Assembly: GCF_047675955.1 (NCBI RefSeq)
Contig: NC_132904.1
Location: forward strand, 807,501 to 871,500
DNA: 64,000 nucleotides
Direction of reading: 5' to 3'
DNA from: Chlorocebus sabaeus
Taxonomy: Eukaryota; Chordata; Mammalia; Primates; Cercopithecidae
Below are positions 51,001-63,000 of this stretch, in pieces. A program made the translations under genes and the position numbers. Below the pieces are notes generated by a model. It saw only the letters and a list, made by a program, of their open reading frames with translations. It was not told the DNA's origin and searched no databases. Each line of letters starts with the position of its first letter. Within the stretch, counting starts at the first letter, position 1.

Positions 51001-54000
51001 TAGGTCACAGTGGTGCTGGTGCCTGTACCGGTGGACTTGGGAGTATTTGTGGTGGTAGAAGTTGGGGTGATTTCTGGATGGTGTGTGGAGGAAGGGTGTG
51101 AGTGGAGGGATGTAGAGGTTTTGGCTGTGCTGAATGAACTCGGGGCTTGGCTGGTCCTACTGGTTGTTGCTGTCATTGGTGGGGCTGTGTGGGTGGACCC
51201 TGTAGCCTTGACTGTTGTCTGTGGATGAATGGTGCCTGTTGGCGTTGAGTGGATATAGGCAGAAGTGGACATCTCTGTGTGGGTAGGGGTGATGACTGTG
51301 TGAGTACTTGGAGTCACTGAGGAGGTGGAGAAAGGTGGAACTTGAGTGGGAAGTGTGGTCTGAGGGTGTGATGGGGTTGGATAGGTAGTGGTGGTATTGA
51401 AGGATGTTACAGTTATAGGACCTGTGGAAGAGCTGGGTCTGCTCCCTGTAGGTGGGGAATGTGTAGTGAAGGGGGTGTGTGGCTCACTGATGGTGGTCAA
51501 CGTGGTGTGGGCCACAGGGGTGCTGGTTCCTGCACTAGTGGACTTGGGAATAATGGTGGTAGAATTTGGTGTGGTTTCAGGATGGTGTGTGGAGGAAGCC
51601 TGTGAGTGGAGGGATGTAGAGGTTTTGGCTGTGCTAAATGAGCTGTGGGCTTGGCTCGTCCGAATGGTGGTTCCCGTCATTGGTGGGGTTGTGTGCGTGG
51701 ACCCTGTGTCACTGACCGTTGTTGGTGGAGGAATGGTGCCTGTTGGCGTTGGGTGGATGGAGGGGGAAGTGAACATCTGTGTGTGGGTAGGCGTGATGAC
51801 TGTGTGAGTACCTGGAGTCACCGATGAGGTGGAGAAAGGTGGAACTTGAGTGGGAAGTGAGGTCTGAGGGTGTGATGGTGTTGGATAGGTAGTGGTGGTC
51901 TGGAAGGATGTTGCAGTCATAGGACCTGTGGAGGAGAGGGTACTGCTCCCCGTAGGTGAGGAGTGTGTGGTGATGGGTGTGAGTGTCCTGCTGCTGGTGG
52001 CCGAGGTGGCGTGGGTCACAGTGGTGCTGGTGCCTGTACTGGTGGACTTGGGGGTATTTGTGGTGGTAGAAGTTGGGGTGATTTCTGGATGGTGTGTGGA
52101 GGAAGGGTGTGAGTGGAAGGATGTAGAGGTTTTGGCTGTGCTGAATGAACTCGGGGCTTGGCTGGTCCTACTGGTTGTTGCTGTCATTGGTGGGGCTGTG
52201 TGGGTGGACCCTGTAGCCTTGACTGTTGTCTGTGGATGAATGGTGCCTGTTGGCGTTGAGTGGATATAGGCAGAAGTGGACATCTCTGTGTGGGTAGGGG
52301 TGATGACTGTGTGAGTACTTGGAGTCACTGAGGAGGTGGAGAAAGGTGGAACGTGAGTGGGAAGTGTGGTCTGAGGGTGTGATGGGGTTGGATAGGTAGT
52401 GGTGGTCTTGAAGGATGTTACAGTTATAGGACCTGTGGAAGTGATGGGAGTGCTCCCTGTAGGTGGGGAATGTGTGGTGAAGGGTGGTGGTGGCCTGTTG
52501 CTGGTGGCCGAGGTGGTGTCGGCCACAGGGGTTCCAGTGCCTGTACTGGTGGGATTGGGAGTAATCGTGGTGGTAGAAGTTGGGGTGATTTCAGGATGGT
52601 GTGTGGAGGAAGTGTGTGAGTATAGGGGTGTAGAGGTTTTGGTTGTGCTAAATGAGCTGTGGGCTTGGCTGGTCACACTGGTGGTCACTGTCATTGGTGG
52701 GGCTGTGTGTGTGGACCCTGTTGCCTTGACCGTTGTTGATGAAGGAATGGTGACTGTTGGTATTGAGTGGATGGAGGTGGAAGTGGACATCTGTGCATGG
52801 GTTGGAGTGATGACATCGTGAGTACTTGAACTCACCGAGGAGGTGGAGAAAGGTGGAACGTGAGTGGGAAGTGTGGTGTGAGGGTGTGATGGGGCTGGAT
52901 AGGTAGTGGTAGTCTTGAAGGATATTGTAGTCATAGGACCTGTGGAAGAGCTGGGTCTGCTCCCTGAAGGTGAATGTGTGGTGAAGGGGGTGTGTGGCTC
53001 ACTGATGGTGGTCAACGTGGTGTGGGCCACAGGGGTGCTGGTTCCTGCACTAGTGGACTTGGGAATAATGGTGGTAGAATTTGGTGTGGTTTCAGGATGG
53101 TGTGTGGAGGAAGGGTGTGAGTGGAGGGATGTAGAGGTTTTGGCTGTGCTGAATGAGCTCTGGGCTTGGCTGGTCTGAATGGTGGTCCCCGTCATTGGTA
53201 GGGCTGTGCGTGTGGACCCTGTGGTCATGTGCGTTGTCAGTGGAGGAATGGTGCCTGTTGGCGTTGAGTGGATTGAGGCAGAAGTGGATATCTGTGCATG
53301 GGTAAGAGTGATGACTGTGTGAGTACTTGGAGTCACTGACGAGGTGGATGAAGGTGGAACCTGAGTGGGAAGTGTGGTCTGAGGGTGTGATGGGGTTGGA
53401 TAGGTAGTGGTGGTCTGGAAGGATGTTGCAGTTGTAGGACCTGTGGAAGTGATGGGAGTGCTCCCTGTAGGTGGGGAGTGTGTGGTAAAGGGTGTGGGTG
53501 GCCTGCTGCTGGTGACCGAGGTGGTGCGGGTCACAGGGGTGCCAGTGCCTGTACTGGTGGGCTTGGGATTATTTGTGGTGGTAGAAGTTGGGGTGATTTC
53601 TGGATGGTGTGTGGAGGAAGCATGTGAGTGTTGGGATGTAGAGGTTTTGGCTGTGCTGAATGAGCTGTGGGCTTGGCTGGTCCCACTGGTGGTCCCCGTC
53701 ATCGGTGGGGCTGTGTGGGTGGACCCTGTGGCACTGACTGTTGTCGGTGGTACAGTGGTGCCTGTGGACATTGAGTGGATGGAGGCAGAAGTGGACATCT
53801 GTGCGTGGGTAGGGGTTATGACTGTGTGAGTGCTTGGAGTCACCAAGGAGGTGGAGAAAGGTGGAACATGAGTGGGAAGTGTGGTCTGAGGGTGTGATGG
53901 GGTTGGATAGGTAGTGGTGGTCTTGAAGGATGTTGGAGTCATAGGACCTGTGGAAAAGAGGGGACTACTCCCTGTAGGTGGGAAGTGTGTTGTGACCGGT

Positions 54001-57000
54001 GGTGGCGGCCTGCTGCTGGTGGCTGAGGTGGTGTGGGTCACAGGGGTGCCAGTGCCTGCACTGGTGTACTTGGGAGTAATCATGATGGTAGAAGTTGGGG
54101 TGATTTCTGGATGGTGTGTAGAGGAAGCATGTGAGTGTAGGGATGTAGTCGTTTTGGCTGTGCTGAAGGAGCTTTGGGCTTGGGTGGTCCTACTGGTTGT
54201 TGCCGTCATTGGTGGGGCCGTGTGGGTGGACCCTGTGGCCTTGACTGTTGTTTGTGGAGGAATGGTGCCTGTTGGCATTGAGTGCATATAGGTGAAAGTT
54301 GACATCTGTGCGTGGGTAGGGATGATGACTGGGTGAGTACTTGGGTTCACCAAGGAGGTGGAGAAAGATGGAATGTGAGTGGGAATTGTGGTCTGAGGGT
54401 GTGATGGGGTTGGATAGGTAGTGGTCGTCTTGAGAGATGTCGTAGTCGTAGGACCTTTGGAAGTGGTGGGACTGCTCCCTGTAGGTGTGGAGTGTGTGGT
54501 GAAGGGTGGTGGTGGCCTGCTGCTGGTGGCTGAGGTGGTGTGGGCCACAGGGGTTCCGGTGTCTGTACTAGTGGGGTGTGGAGTAATTGCAGTGGTAGAA
54601 GTTGGGGTGATTTCTGGATGATGTGTGGAGGAACCATGTGAATGTAGGGATGTAGAGGTTTTGACTGTGCTGAATGAGCTGTGGACTTGGCTGGTCCCAC
54701 TGGTGATCCCTGTCATTGGTGGGGCTGTGTGTGTGGACCCTGTTGCCTTGACTGTTGTTGATGAAGGAATGATGTCTGTTGGTGTTGAGTGGATGGAGGT
54801 GGAAGTGGACGTCTGTGAGTGTGTAGGGGTGATGACAGTGTGAGTAGTTGGAGTCACCAAGGAGGTGGAGAAAGGTGGAACGTGAGTGGGAAGTGTGGTC
54901 TGAGGGTGTGATGGGGTTGGATAGGTAGTGGTGGTCTTGAAGGATGTTGTAGTCATAGGACCTGTGGAAGAGCTGGGTCTGCTCCCTGAAGGTGAATGTG
55001 TGGTGAAAGGTGTGTGTGGCTCACTGATGGTGGTCAACGTGGTGTGGGCCACAGGGGTGCTGGTTCCTGCACTAGTGGACTTGGGAATAATGGTCGTAGA
55101 ATTTGGTGTGGTTTCAGGATGGTGTGTGGAGGAAGCATGTGAGAGGAGGGATATAGAGGTTTTGGCTGTGCTGAATGAGCTGTGGACTTGGCTGGTCCCA
55201 CTGGTGGTCCCTGTCATTGGTGGGGCTGTGTGTGTGGACCCTGTGGCCTTGACTATTGTTGATGAAGGAATGATGTCTGTTGGTGTTGAGTGGATGGAGG
55301 TGGAAGTGGACGTCTGTGAGTGTGTAGGGGTGATGACAGTGTGAGTAGTTGGAGTCACCAAGGAGGTGGAGAAAGGTGGAACGTGAGTGGGAAGTGTGGT
55401 CTGAGGGTGTGATGGGGTTGGATAGGTAGTGGTGGTCTTGACGGATGTTGCAGTCATGGGACCTGTGGTAGTGCCAGGACTATTCCCTGAATGTGGGGAA
55501 TCTGTGGTGAAGGGTGTGTGTGGCTCACTGATAGTGGCCGAGGTGGTGTGGGCCACAGGGGTGCTGGTTTCTGCACTGGTGGATTTGGGAGTAATGGTGG
55601 TGGTTGAAGTTGGGGTAATTTCAGGATGGTGTGTGGAAGAAGCATGTGAGTAGAAGGATATGGAGGTTTTGGCTGTGCTGAATGAGCTCGGGGCTTTGCT
55701 GGTCCCACTGGTGGTCACCGTCATCGATGGGGCTGTGTGCATGGACCCTGTGGTCGTGAGTGCTGTTGGTGGAGGAATGGTGCCTGTTGGCATTGAGTGG
55801 ATGGAGGCAGAAGTAGACAAATGTACGTGGGTAGGGGTGATGACTGTGTGAGTAGTTGGAGTCACCAAGGAGGTGGAGAAAGGTGGAATGTGAGTGGGAA
55901 ATGTGGTCTGAGGGTGTGGTGGGGTTGGATAGGTAGTGGTGGTCTGGAAGGATGTGGCAGTCATAGGACCTGTGGAAGAGACGGGACTACTCCCTGTAGG
56001 TGGGGAGTATGTGGTGAAGGGTGGTGGTGGCTTGCTGCTGGTGACCAAGGTGGTGTGGGCCACAGGGGTGCCTGTGCCTGTACTGGTGGGGTTGGAAGTA
56101 ATGGTGGTGGTAGAAGTTAGGGTGATTTCAGGATGGTGTGTGGAAGAAGCCTGTGAGTGTAGGGATGTAGAGGTTTTGGCTGTGCTGATTGAGTTCTGGG
56201 CTTGACTGGTTCCACTGATGGTCCCCGTCATTGTTGGGGCTGTGGGCGTGGACCCTGTGGCCATGAGGGTTGTTGGTGAAGTAATGGTGCCTGTTGGCTT
56301 TGAGTGGATGGAGGAGGAAGTGGACATCTGTGCGTGGGTAGGAGTGATAACTGTGTGAGTACTTGGAGTCACCAAGGAGGTGGAGAAAGCTGGAACATGA
56401 GTGGGAAGTGTGGTCTGAGGGTGTGATGGTGTTGGATAGGTAGTGGTGGTCTTGACGGATGTTGCAGTCATGGAACCTGTGGAAGAGACAGAAGTGCTCC
56501 CTGTAGGTGGGGAGTGTGTTGTGATGGGTATGGGTGTCCTGCTGCTGGTGGCTGAGTTGGTGTGGGTCACAGGGGTGCCTGTGCTTGTACTGGTGGACTT
56601 GGGAGTAATGGTGGTGGTAGAAGTTGGGGTGACTTCAGGATGGTGTGTGGAGGAAGTGTATGAGTGTAGGGATGTAGAGGTTTTGGCTGTACTGAATGAG
56701 CTGCTGTCTTGGCTGGTCCTACTGGTTGTTGTCGTCATTGGTGGGGCCGTGTGGGTGGACCTTGTGGACTTGACTGTTGTTTGTGGAGGAATGGTGCCTG
56801 TTGGCGTTGAGTGGATAGAGGCAGAAGTGGACATCTGTGCGTGGGTAGGCGTGATGACTGTGTGAGTATTTGGAGTCACTGAGGAGGTGGAGAAAGGTGG
56901 CACGTGAGTGGGAAGTGTGGTCTGAGGGTGTGATGGTGTTGGATAGATAGTGGTGGTCTGGAAGGATGTTGCAGTCGTAGGACCTGTGGAAGCAGCGAGA

Positions 57001-60000
57001 CTCCCCACTGGTGGGGAATGTGTGATGTGTGGGGTTTGGGGCGTTGTGTATTCAGTGGTCATTCCTGTTTGAGTTGTCTCTGTGGCTGTGGGCCTCGTGG
57101 GTTGTCCTGGCTGTGGGGTGGTTGGGCCCGTGGTGCTCTCTGGGGTTGGACGTGGGCCTGTCGTCTGGGTGGCCGTTGTTCCTGGCACTTCCTGATTTGT
57201 CGATTTTGCTGTGGGAATTGGTGAAGTTGTCATTGTTACTGTTTTTGTGTCTCTACCCTGACCTCTGCTGGCCTTTTTTCCGTGTGACCTTTTTCTTGCC
57301 TGTCTCTGTCTCTGGTCCTGTGACATGGCCCCTGCTGGGCACTCCAGCCTGCCCCAGTGTCTCCATCTCACCTGGACCTGCTCTGCATCCTGCCCCGAGC
57401 TGAGTGCTGACTCCTTCAGCGCAGCTGCCACTGTGTGACTGGAGCCCAGGCCCTACTTTATCCCCGTCTGGTTCCTTGTGGCCCTAGTGGTGGCCCCTGC
57501 CCTCCTGCACGTCTGCTCCCCAGGCCTGCCTCTGTGGGTGCAGGGCGGCCCTCCCTCGCATCTAGCTCCAGCGTGCACTGTTGGGCTGCCTTCCCACTTG
57601 CCCTTTGGGAAATACGGGGTCTCCTTTGCGGCTGAGTCACCAAATGTGAGCTGGAGGTGGGACCGGGTGCCTTCGCGATGGTTGGCATCCTATGGCGCCG
57701 TGACTTACGCAGCGTGGGGCTTGTCCCTGGTGTGGCTGGTGTTGGTGGTGTCACCGTGGTCCGTGTTGTGGACTGAGCTGTGGACGTTGTGGCTGGGCTG
57801 GCAGTCGATGCTGTGGCCCTGGTTGTGGCCTGGGTCACTGTGGGTTTTGTGGCTGTCGATCTCAGTGTGGCTGTGGGAGGCAGCCCTGATGTGGCTTGTG
57901 GGGTGACGGCCGTGGTTGGTCTAGGTGGTTCTGCAGAGGACAGCCGCCCGGAACATCCCCTTCCTGTGGGCCTGCATCTCAAAGGCTTACGTCCCAGCCC
58001 CCTGCCCTGCTCCTGGGATCCCTGGCCTGCTGTCCGGGACTCAGCCTCCTTGGAGGGACTCTTCCTCTTGCCTTTGTTAGGTCCTCCCGCCGTACTCCTG
58101 GCTGTGGCGGCCAGAGCTGGAGCAGTGACCACATGCTCATGGGGCTGCAGCTGCTCCTGCACCCACCCTTACTCGGCTGAGTGGACAGTTGTCCTGTCCC
58201 CTCCAGGGTCCCTGGGCAGCAGATGGGGCCCTGCTCGGTGTAGGGCAGGGGCAGGCTGCCTGGCAGAGGCCCTGTAGGTCCCACATGGTTTCTAGTGACA
58301 GCAGCCAGCAGCAAGGAATGCCCCGTGCCGTGACCAGCTTGTCTTTAAAAGTTTTTCTGAAAAATTCCCAGTTTGGCTCCCAAGCATAGGAAATTCTATG
58401 CTGAGAATCTGCTTAGTGGCAGATCTGAGCCAGGAAGCGGGGCCATCCCTGAACCCACCCCAGAGGTGTACCTAGGACCCCCTGCAGCTGCCCTCTCCAT
58501 GGGCTCATCTGGAGACTCCTTACCTCCTGAGGAGGCCGTGGGCTTGGAGGATGTGAGCGTGGCTGGAAGGAGGGGTGTCTGGGTGGGGCTGGCAGGGGTG
58601 TGTTTGGAGCTGGGTGAGGGTCCGGTGGAGCTGAGAAGCCCGATGGTGGTGGAGGTTCCCGTTGTGGGCCAGACTTGTGTGGGCCGTGAGCCTGGGTGGA
58701 CGGACATGCCATCAGGGCTGCAGGGCACTGGCACATCCTTGGGGAGCACCCTCCCCACTGCCTGCTTGGCCCTGAAGCCGGGCAGCCCTGCAGAGGCTGA
58801 TGTGCCAGGCACTCAGTTGAGGGCTGGCCCGTGGCTCTCTGAGTGCAGCCTGGCTCCTGGCCGGGCCTTCTGCATGGCGGCGGTCACCTGTTGAGGCCCC
58901 ACTGTGTGCTCATCCGTGGATCCAGCCAGGGCCACGGGGACCAGGCTGCTGCCTGGCTGTGGGCTGAGCTCCTCCCCCAGCTCTAATTGCCAGGTTAGAC
59001 CTGGGAAGGGCACAGGTACTGCCTGCCCCCTCCCTGCTTCCCACCCAACAGATTTGTCCAGGGAGCCAGGGGGAGCCCAGGAAAGGGCCGCGTCACCTTG
59101 GCACCTAGTGTGCGTGCAATCACCTGTGGTGGATGGCTGCGGTGTGGTGGCTGGCACTGCAAGAAGATGGCGTCAGCTCCCTGTGGCGCTCGAAGCCTCC
59201 CCACCCCACGGGGCCTCCAGGAGCTCCGAGGGCCTGAGTCAGAGATGCTCACCAAGGATGAGGTGGAGGGGATCAGAGGGGCTGGGAGCCTACCCTTCCC
59301 TCTCTCCCTTTCTACTTCCCAGTATGATTCCCACTCTCTACCCCAGGCACCCTGGCAGGCCTGGTGAGGGTAGGGGGAGCTGGGGGCTGGTGGAAGAGGG
59401 ATGGGAGGGCCCAACGGGGTTCAGTGCTGTTTTTTTCTCTCTGCTGCCATGGGCTGGAGGCTGCCTGAGTCTCTGGAGACCCAAGGGGCCAGGGTCCCGG
59501 ACAGTTGAGTCCCAGAGCTCATGTAAAGGCTCACAGCGCCCGAGGGCTCTCTCCCTTGTTTGTGGGATGCAGATGTGCTTTCTGCCTCCATGTAGGCAGG
59601 GGCAGGGGTTCTCAGGGCAGCTGACTGGACTTACTGCAGGGCACGCACACCCCCTCCTCGTGGTCGAAGTACTCATCCTGGGAGCAGTTGTAGCAGCCTA
59701 CGGTGGAGAACAGCCAGGCTGTGTGACCAGTGGCCAGCCAGGCTCACCTGCACGTTTCCTGCCCGGGCGGCCTCCTTCCTCTCTGCCTTTTTTTTTTTTT
59801 TTTTGACAGAGTCTCGCTCTGTTGCCCAGACTGGAGTGCAGTGGCGTGATCTTAGCTCACTGCAACCTCTGCCTCCTGGATTCAAGTGATTCTCCTACCT
59901 CAGCCTCCCAAGTAGCTGCGATTGCAGGCATGTGCCATGATGCACGGCTAATTTTTGTATTTTTAGTAGTGATGGGGCTTCGCCATGTTGGGCAGGCTGG

Positions 60001-63000
60001 TCTCGAATTCCTGACCTCAGGTGATTTGCCTGCCTCGGCCTCCCAGTGTGCAGGGATTAGTTTCACCCGCGCACCTTGCTCTAAGCCACTCCTTTCCCGC
60101 CATGCCTTCCTCAGGCCTTGGCCTCTCATCTCCTGCTTATCACCCGAGGCTGGGGCTTCAGTGCCATCTTCCAGTCCTCACCTCCCCCTGGACCTCAGAC
60201 ACTGGCACCCCTCTTCTGTGCTCCCCAATGCAGGTACCCTGCATTGCCCTCCTGAGCCCCAGTGCATCTGTCCCGTGTGTCCGGCTGGCTCCAGACATCA
60301 CCCTCCTCCACCGCTTGGGCCAGCACCTGTTAATCCCAGGACCATCTGCGTTCAGACATCTGCCCTGGGTCAGCCACAGGGCTCGCAAAGTCCCCTGCAT
60401 CCTGGGCACACCCCATCCCACACTTCTGTGTACCCCACACCCCTCTGTAGCCCCGTGCCCCTCACTCGCTCTGCCCACTGCCCTGGCTTTCTCAAGGGTT
60501 CTGGGCACGAGGCTGCTCCTGGCTGCTCCTCTGGACACTTTCCTGGCTCCCCGCCTCACCTTTCCCATCCTCACCCTCACGTCTGCCTCCCACCAAGGAC
60601 CCCAACCACCCTGTGTGGCACGGAAGCCATGGGGTAGCTCTTCCGCCCTGGCCTGCCTTTCTCCCCTCCATGGTGGGCGCCTTGGCTGACACTGGTTCTG
60701 CCTCCTTAGGCACCTCTCCCTGGCTGGGAGGGAAGCCCCAGGGTGTAGGACTGTTTGTTTTGTGTAAGGCCAGGTCCCCTGACCTGGAACTGGCCTGGAG
60801 GACAGAGGTGCTCAGGACGCATCTGCTGAGCGAGTGAATGACTGTGTGTGAAAGAATGAATGTGCAAGTGAATGCATCAATGTGTATGAGCGAATGTGCT
60901 TGAATGAATAAGCAAGCATGAATGAATGAATGAATGTGCATGGATGAATGTGTGAATGAGTGAATGTGTGTGAATGTCAATGAATGTGTGAATGTGCATG
61001 AGTGAATGAACGAATGTGCATGAATGAATGTGCATGAATCTGCGTGAATGTACATGAGTGAATGTGTGAATGAGCATGAATGAATGTGTTGAGTGAATGC
61101 GTGAATGAATGAGCATGAATATGTTGAATGAGTGTGCATGAGTGAGCGTGAATGGATGAATGTGGAGTGAATGTGCGTGAATGAATGTGCATGAATGAAT
61201 GTACATGAGTGAATGTGTGTGAATGTGTGTGAGTGGATGAACAAATGTGCGTGCATGAATGAATATGCGTGAATGAATGTGCATGAATCTGCGTGAATGT
61301 GACTGCGTGAATGAATGAGCATGAATGAAGGTACGTGAATGAATGCGTGAATGTGTGAGTGGATGAACAAATGTGTGTGAATGAATGAATATGCGTGAAT
61401 GTGCATTAATCTGCATGAAAGAACGTGAATGTGTGTGAGTGAATGAATGTGTGAATGAATGTGTGAATTAATGAATGCGTGTGAGTTAATAAGCATGAAT
61501 GAATGAATGTGTGAATGTGTGAATGAGTGAATGTGTGTGAATGAATGAATGTGCATGAATGAGTGAATGGGTCCCCCTGTGTATCTGCGTCACCTCCCCG
61601 CCACCTGGCACCTTCGATGTTGCTGCCTGGGACGCTCTGTGGTTGGCCGGGGCAGAGGCAGGGCTGGTAGTGCCACGTGCAGTTGGCCTCCTGGGTGTAC
61701 TGGTACTCGCCGTGGCCGTCCTGCGTGTGCGTGTTATAGAAGCCGCAGTAGATGGCTGGGAGGAAGGGACATGTCAGCTGGCGGGGTTCCTGGCCCTGGC
61801 CCCGGCCCTGACCCAGTGGTTCCCCTGGGCATGCATGGAACCTGAGCGTGGGCGGGGAAGGCCTGGGCCCTCTTGGCGAAACCTCCCCTGGGCAGCTGGG
61901 GGCTGCGGGAGGACCAGGGTGGCCCTGCAGGGCACAGCCTGGTGCCTGTCCAGGGAGAGGGGCCTGTGGGCGAGGGCAGCCCTGCGCTGGTCCTTAGTGG
62001 TGCTGGGTGTCAGGGGCTGGAGCAACCTGTGGGTGGGGTGGTCACTCACGGCAGAAGTCCGGGGTCCTCCAGTCCACACACACACCCTTGTCTAGACAGG
62101 CTTGGGCGTAGGCGGCCACAGCGTCGCACAGACACTCACAGTCCCCGCCACTGTCACACCCACATGCGTCGCGCACGCAGGCCTCGTAGTAGGGCAGGTG
62201 GTATACCTGCAGGGCCGTGTGCCAGTCAGTGTCTGGCCGCCAGGGGATGGCGGGGCACCAGGCTTTGCCACCTGCAGTGCCCTCAGGGTGGTGAGGCCAG
62301 AGTGTGGCGGCAAGGGCACTGGGACTGGGTGAGCGGCAGCACATGGACCTCAGCCCTGACCGCCAGTCACGCTCCCAAAGCCGATGCTGCCATGGAGGCC
62401 TGACCCGAGCTCACGCCGTGAGATCCGCCATCGGGACCAAGGTACGCTGCCACTAACCATGACCACTGCAGCCCTGCCCGGGGTCTCCGCTTCCCCTACG
62501 CCACGCTCACATTCAGTGGGCCAGTGCCATGCTCTTCCACCATGGGTTGCCCCCATCCTCTCAGTTCTTACTGCACCCCGATGACTGGGTCACACCCTGG
62601 GCCAGGAAGCACATGCACTGCATCCTGGAGGTCTCCCGGACCACCGGCTCCTGAGCAGGGGGCCCCACCAGGCCATGCTGCCCCAGGGGACTCATGGCAC
62701 TGTCTGGGGGTGCTATTGGCATCTGGTGGCCAGAGGCCAGGGGCTGCTAAACAGCCACAGTGCACGAGTCGGCCCCATGTCAGGGCCCTGCGCTCAGGCA
62801 GAGGGTCTGAACCTCTCTGCACCCTGATCTGGCTGGTCTGGGATCCCATGGAGGGAGAACCGTGCCTGGCTTTCCCACCTTGGGCGAGACAGGGCCCGGC
62901 CCCCAGCCCCCCCCGACCCCCACCGGACATCTGTGGAGGAGCAGGCGCACAGCCCTCTGCCCGGTGCCCACCTTGCTGTGGCAGGCAGCAAAGGTCTGGC

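Noticed and set aside
42298..56865. Repeated + strand open frames of about 139 codons (Val/Gly-rich, membrane-like) opposite MUC6
   Set aside because: They recur once per repeat unit and are the antisense shadow of Thr/Pro/Ser codons; each is closed by the same stop. No separate promoter or splice evidence is visible.
57209..57431. Upstream extension of the giant MUC6 frame to a Met at 57431
   Set aside because: The segment is Lys/Arg/Gln-rich with an isolated Cys and has a phase-matched acceptor (cccacag) at its end joining SPTL to PKSTNQE. Best read as intron 30.
57931..58162. 5' extension of the exon 30 frame (Lys/Arg-rich)
   Set aside because: A strong acceptor gtcctctgcag with the right phase lies at 57931, and the upstream residues are not mucin-like.
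58692..58717. Alternative acceptor ccctgcag for MUC6 exon 29
   Set aside because: It would start the exon in the wrong phase relative to exon 28; the cacccag site at 58692 keeps frame and the GSRPTQ junction.
60492..61556. 354-codon His/Ser/Phe frame on the minus strand
   Set aside because: Translation of the GAATG-type repeat within a MUC6 intron; no matching phases or mucin-like residues.
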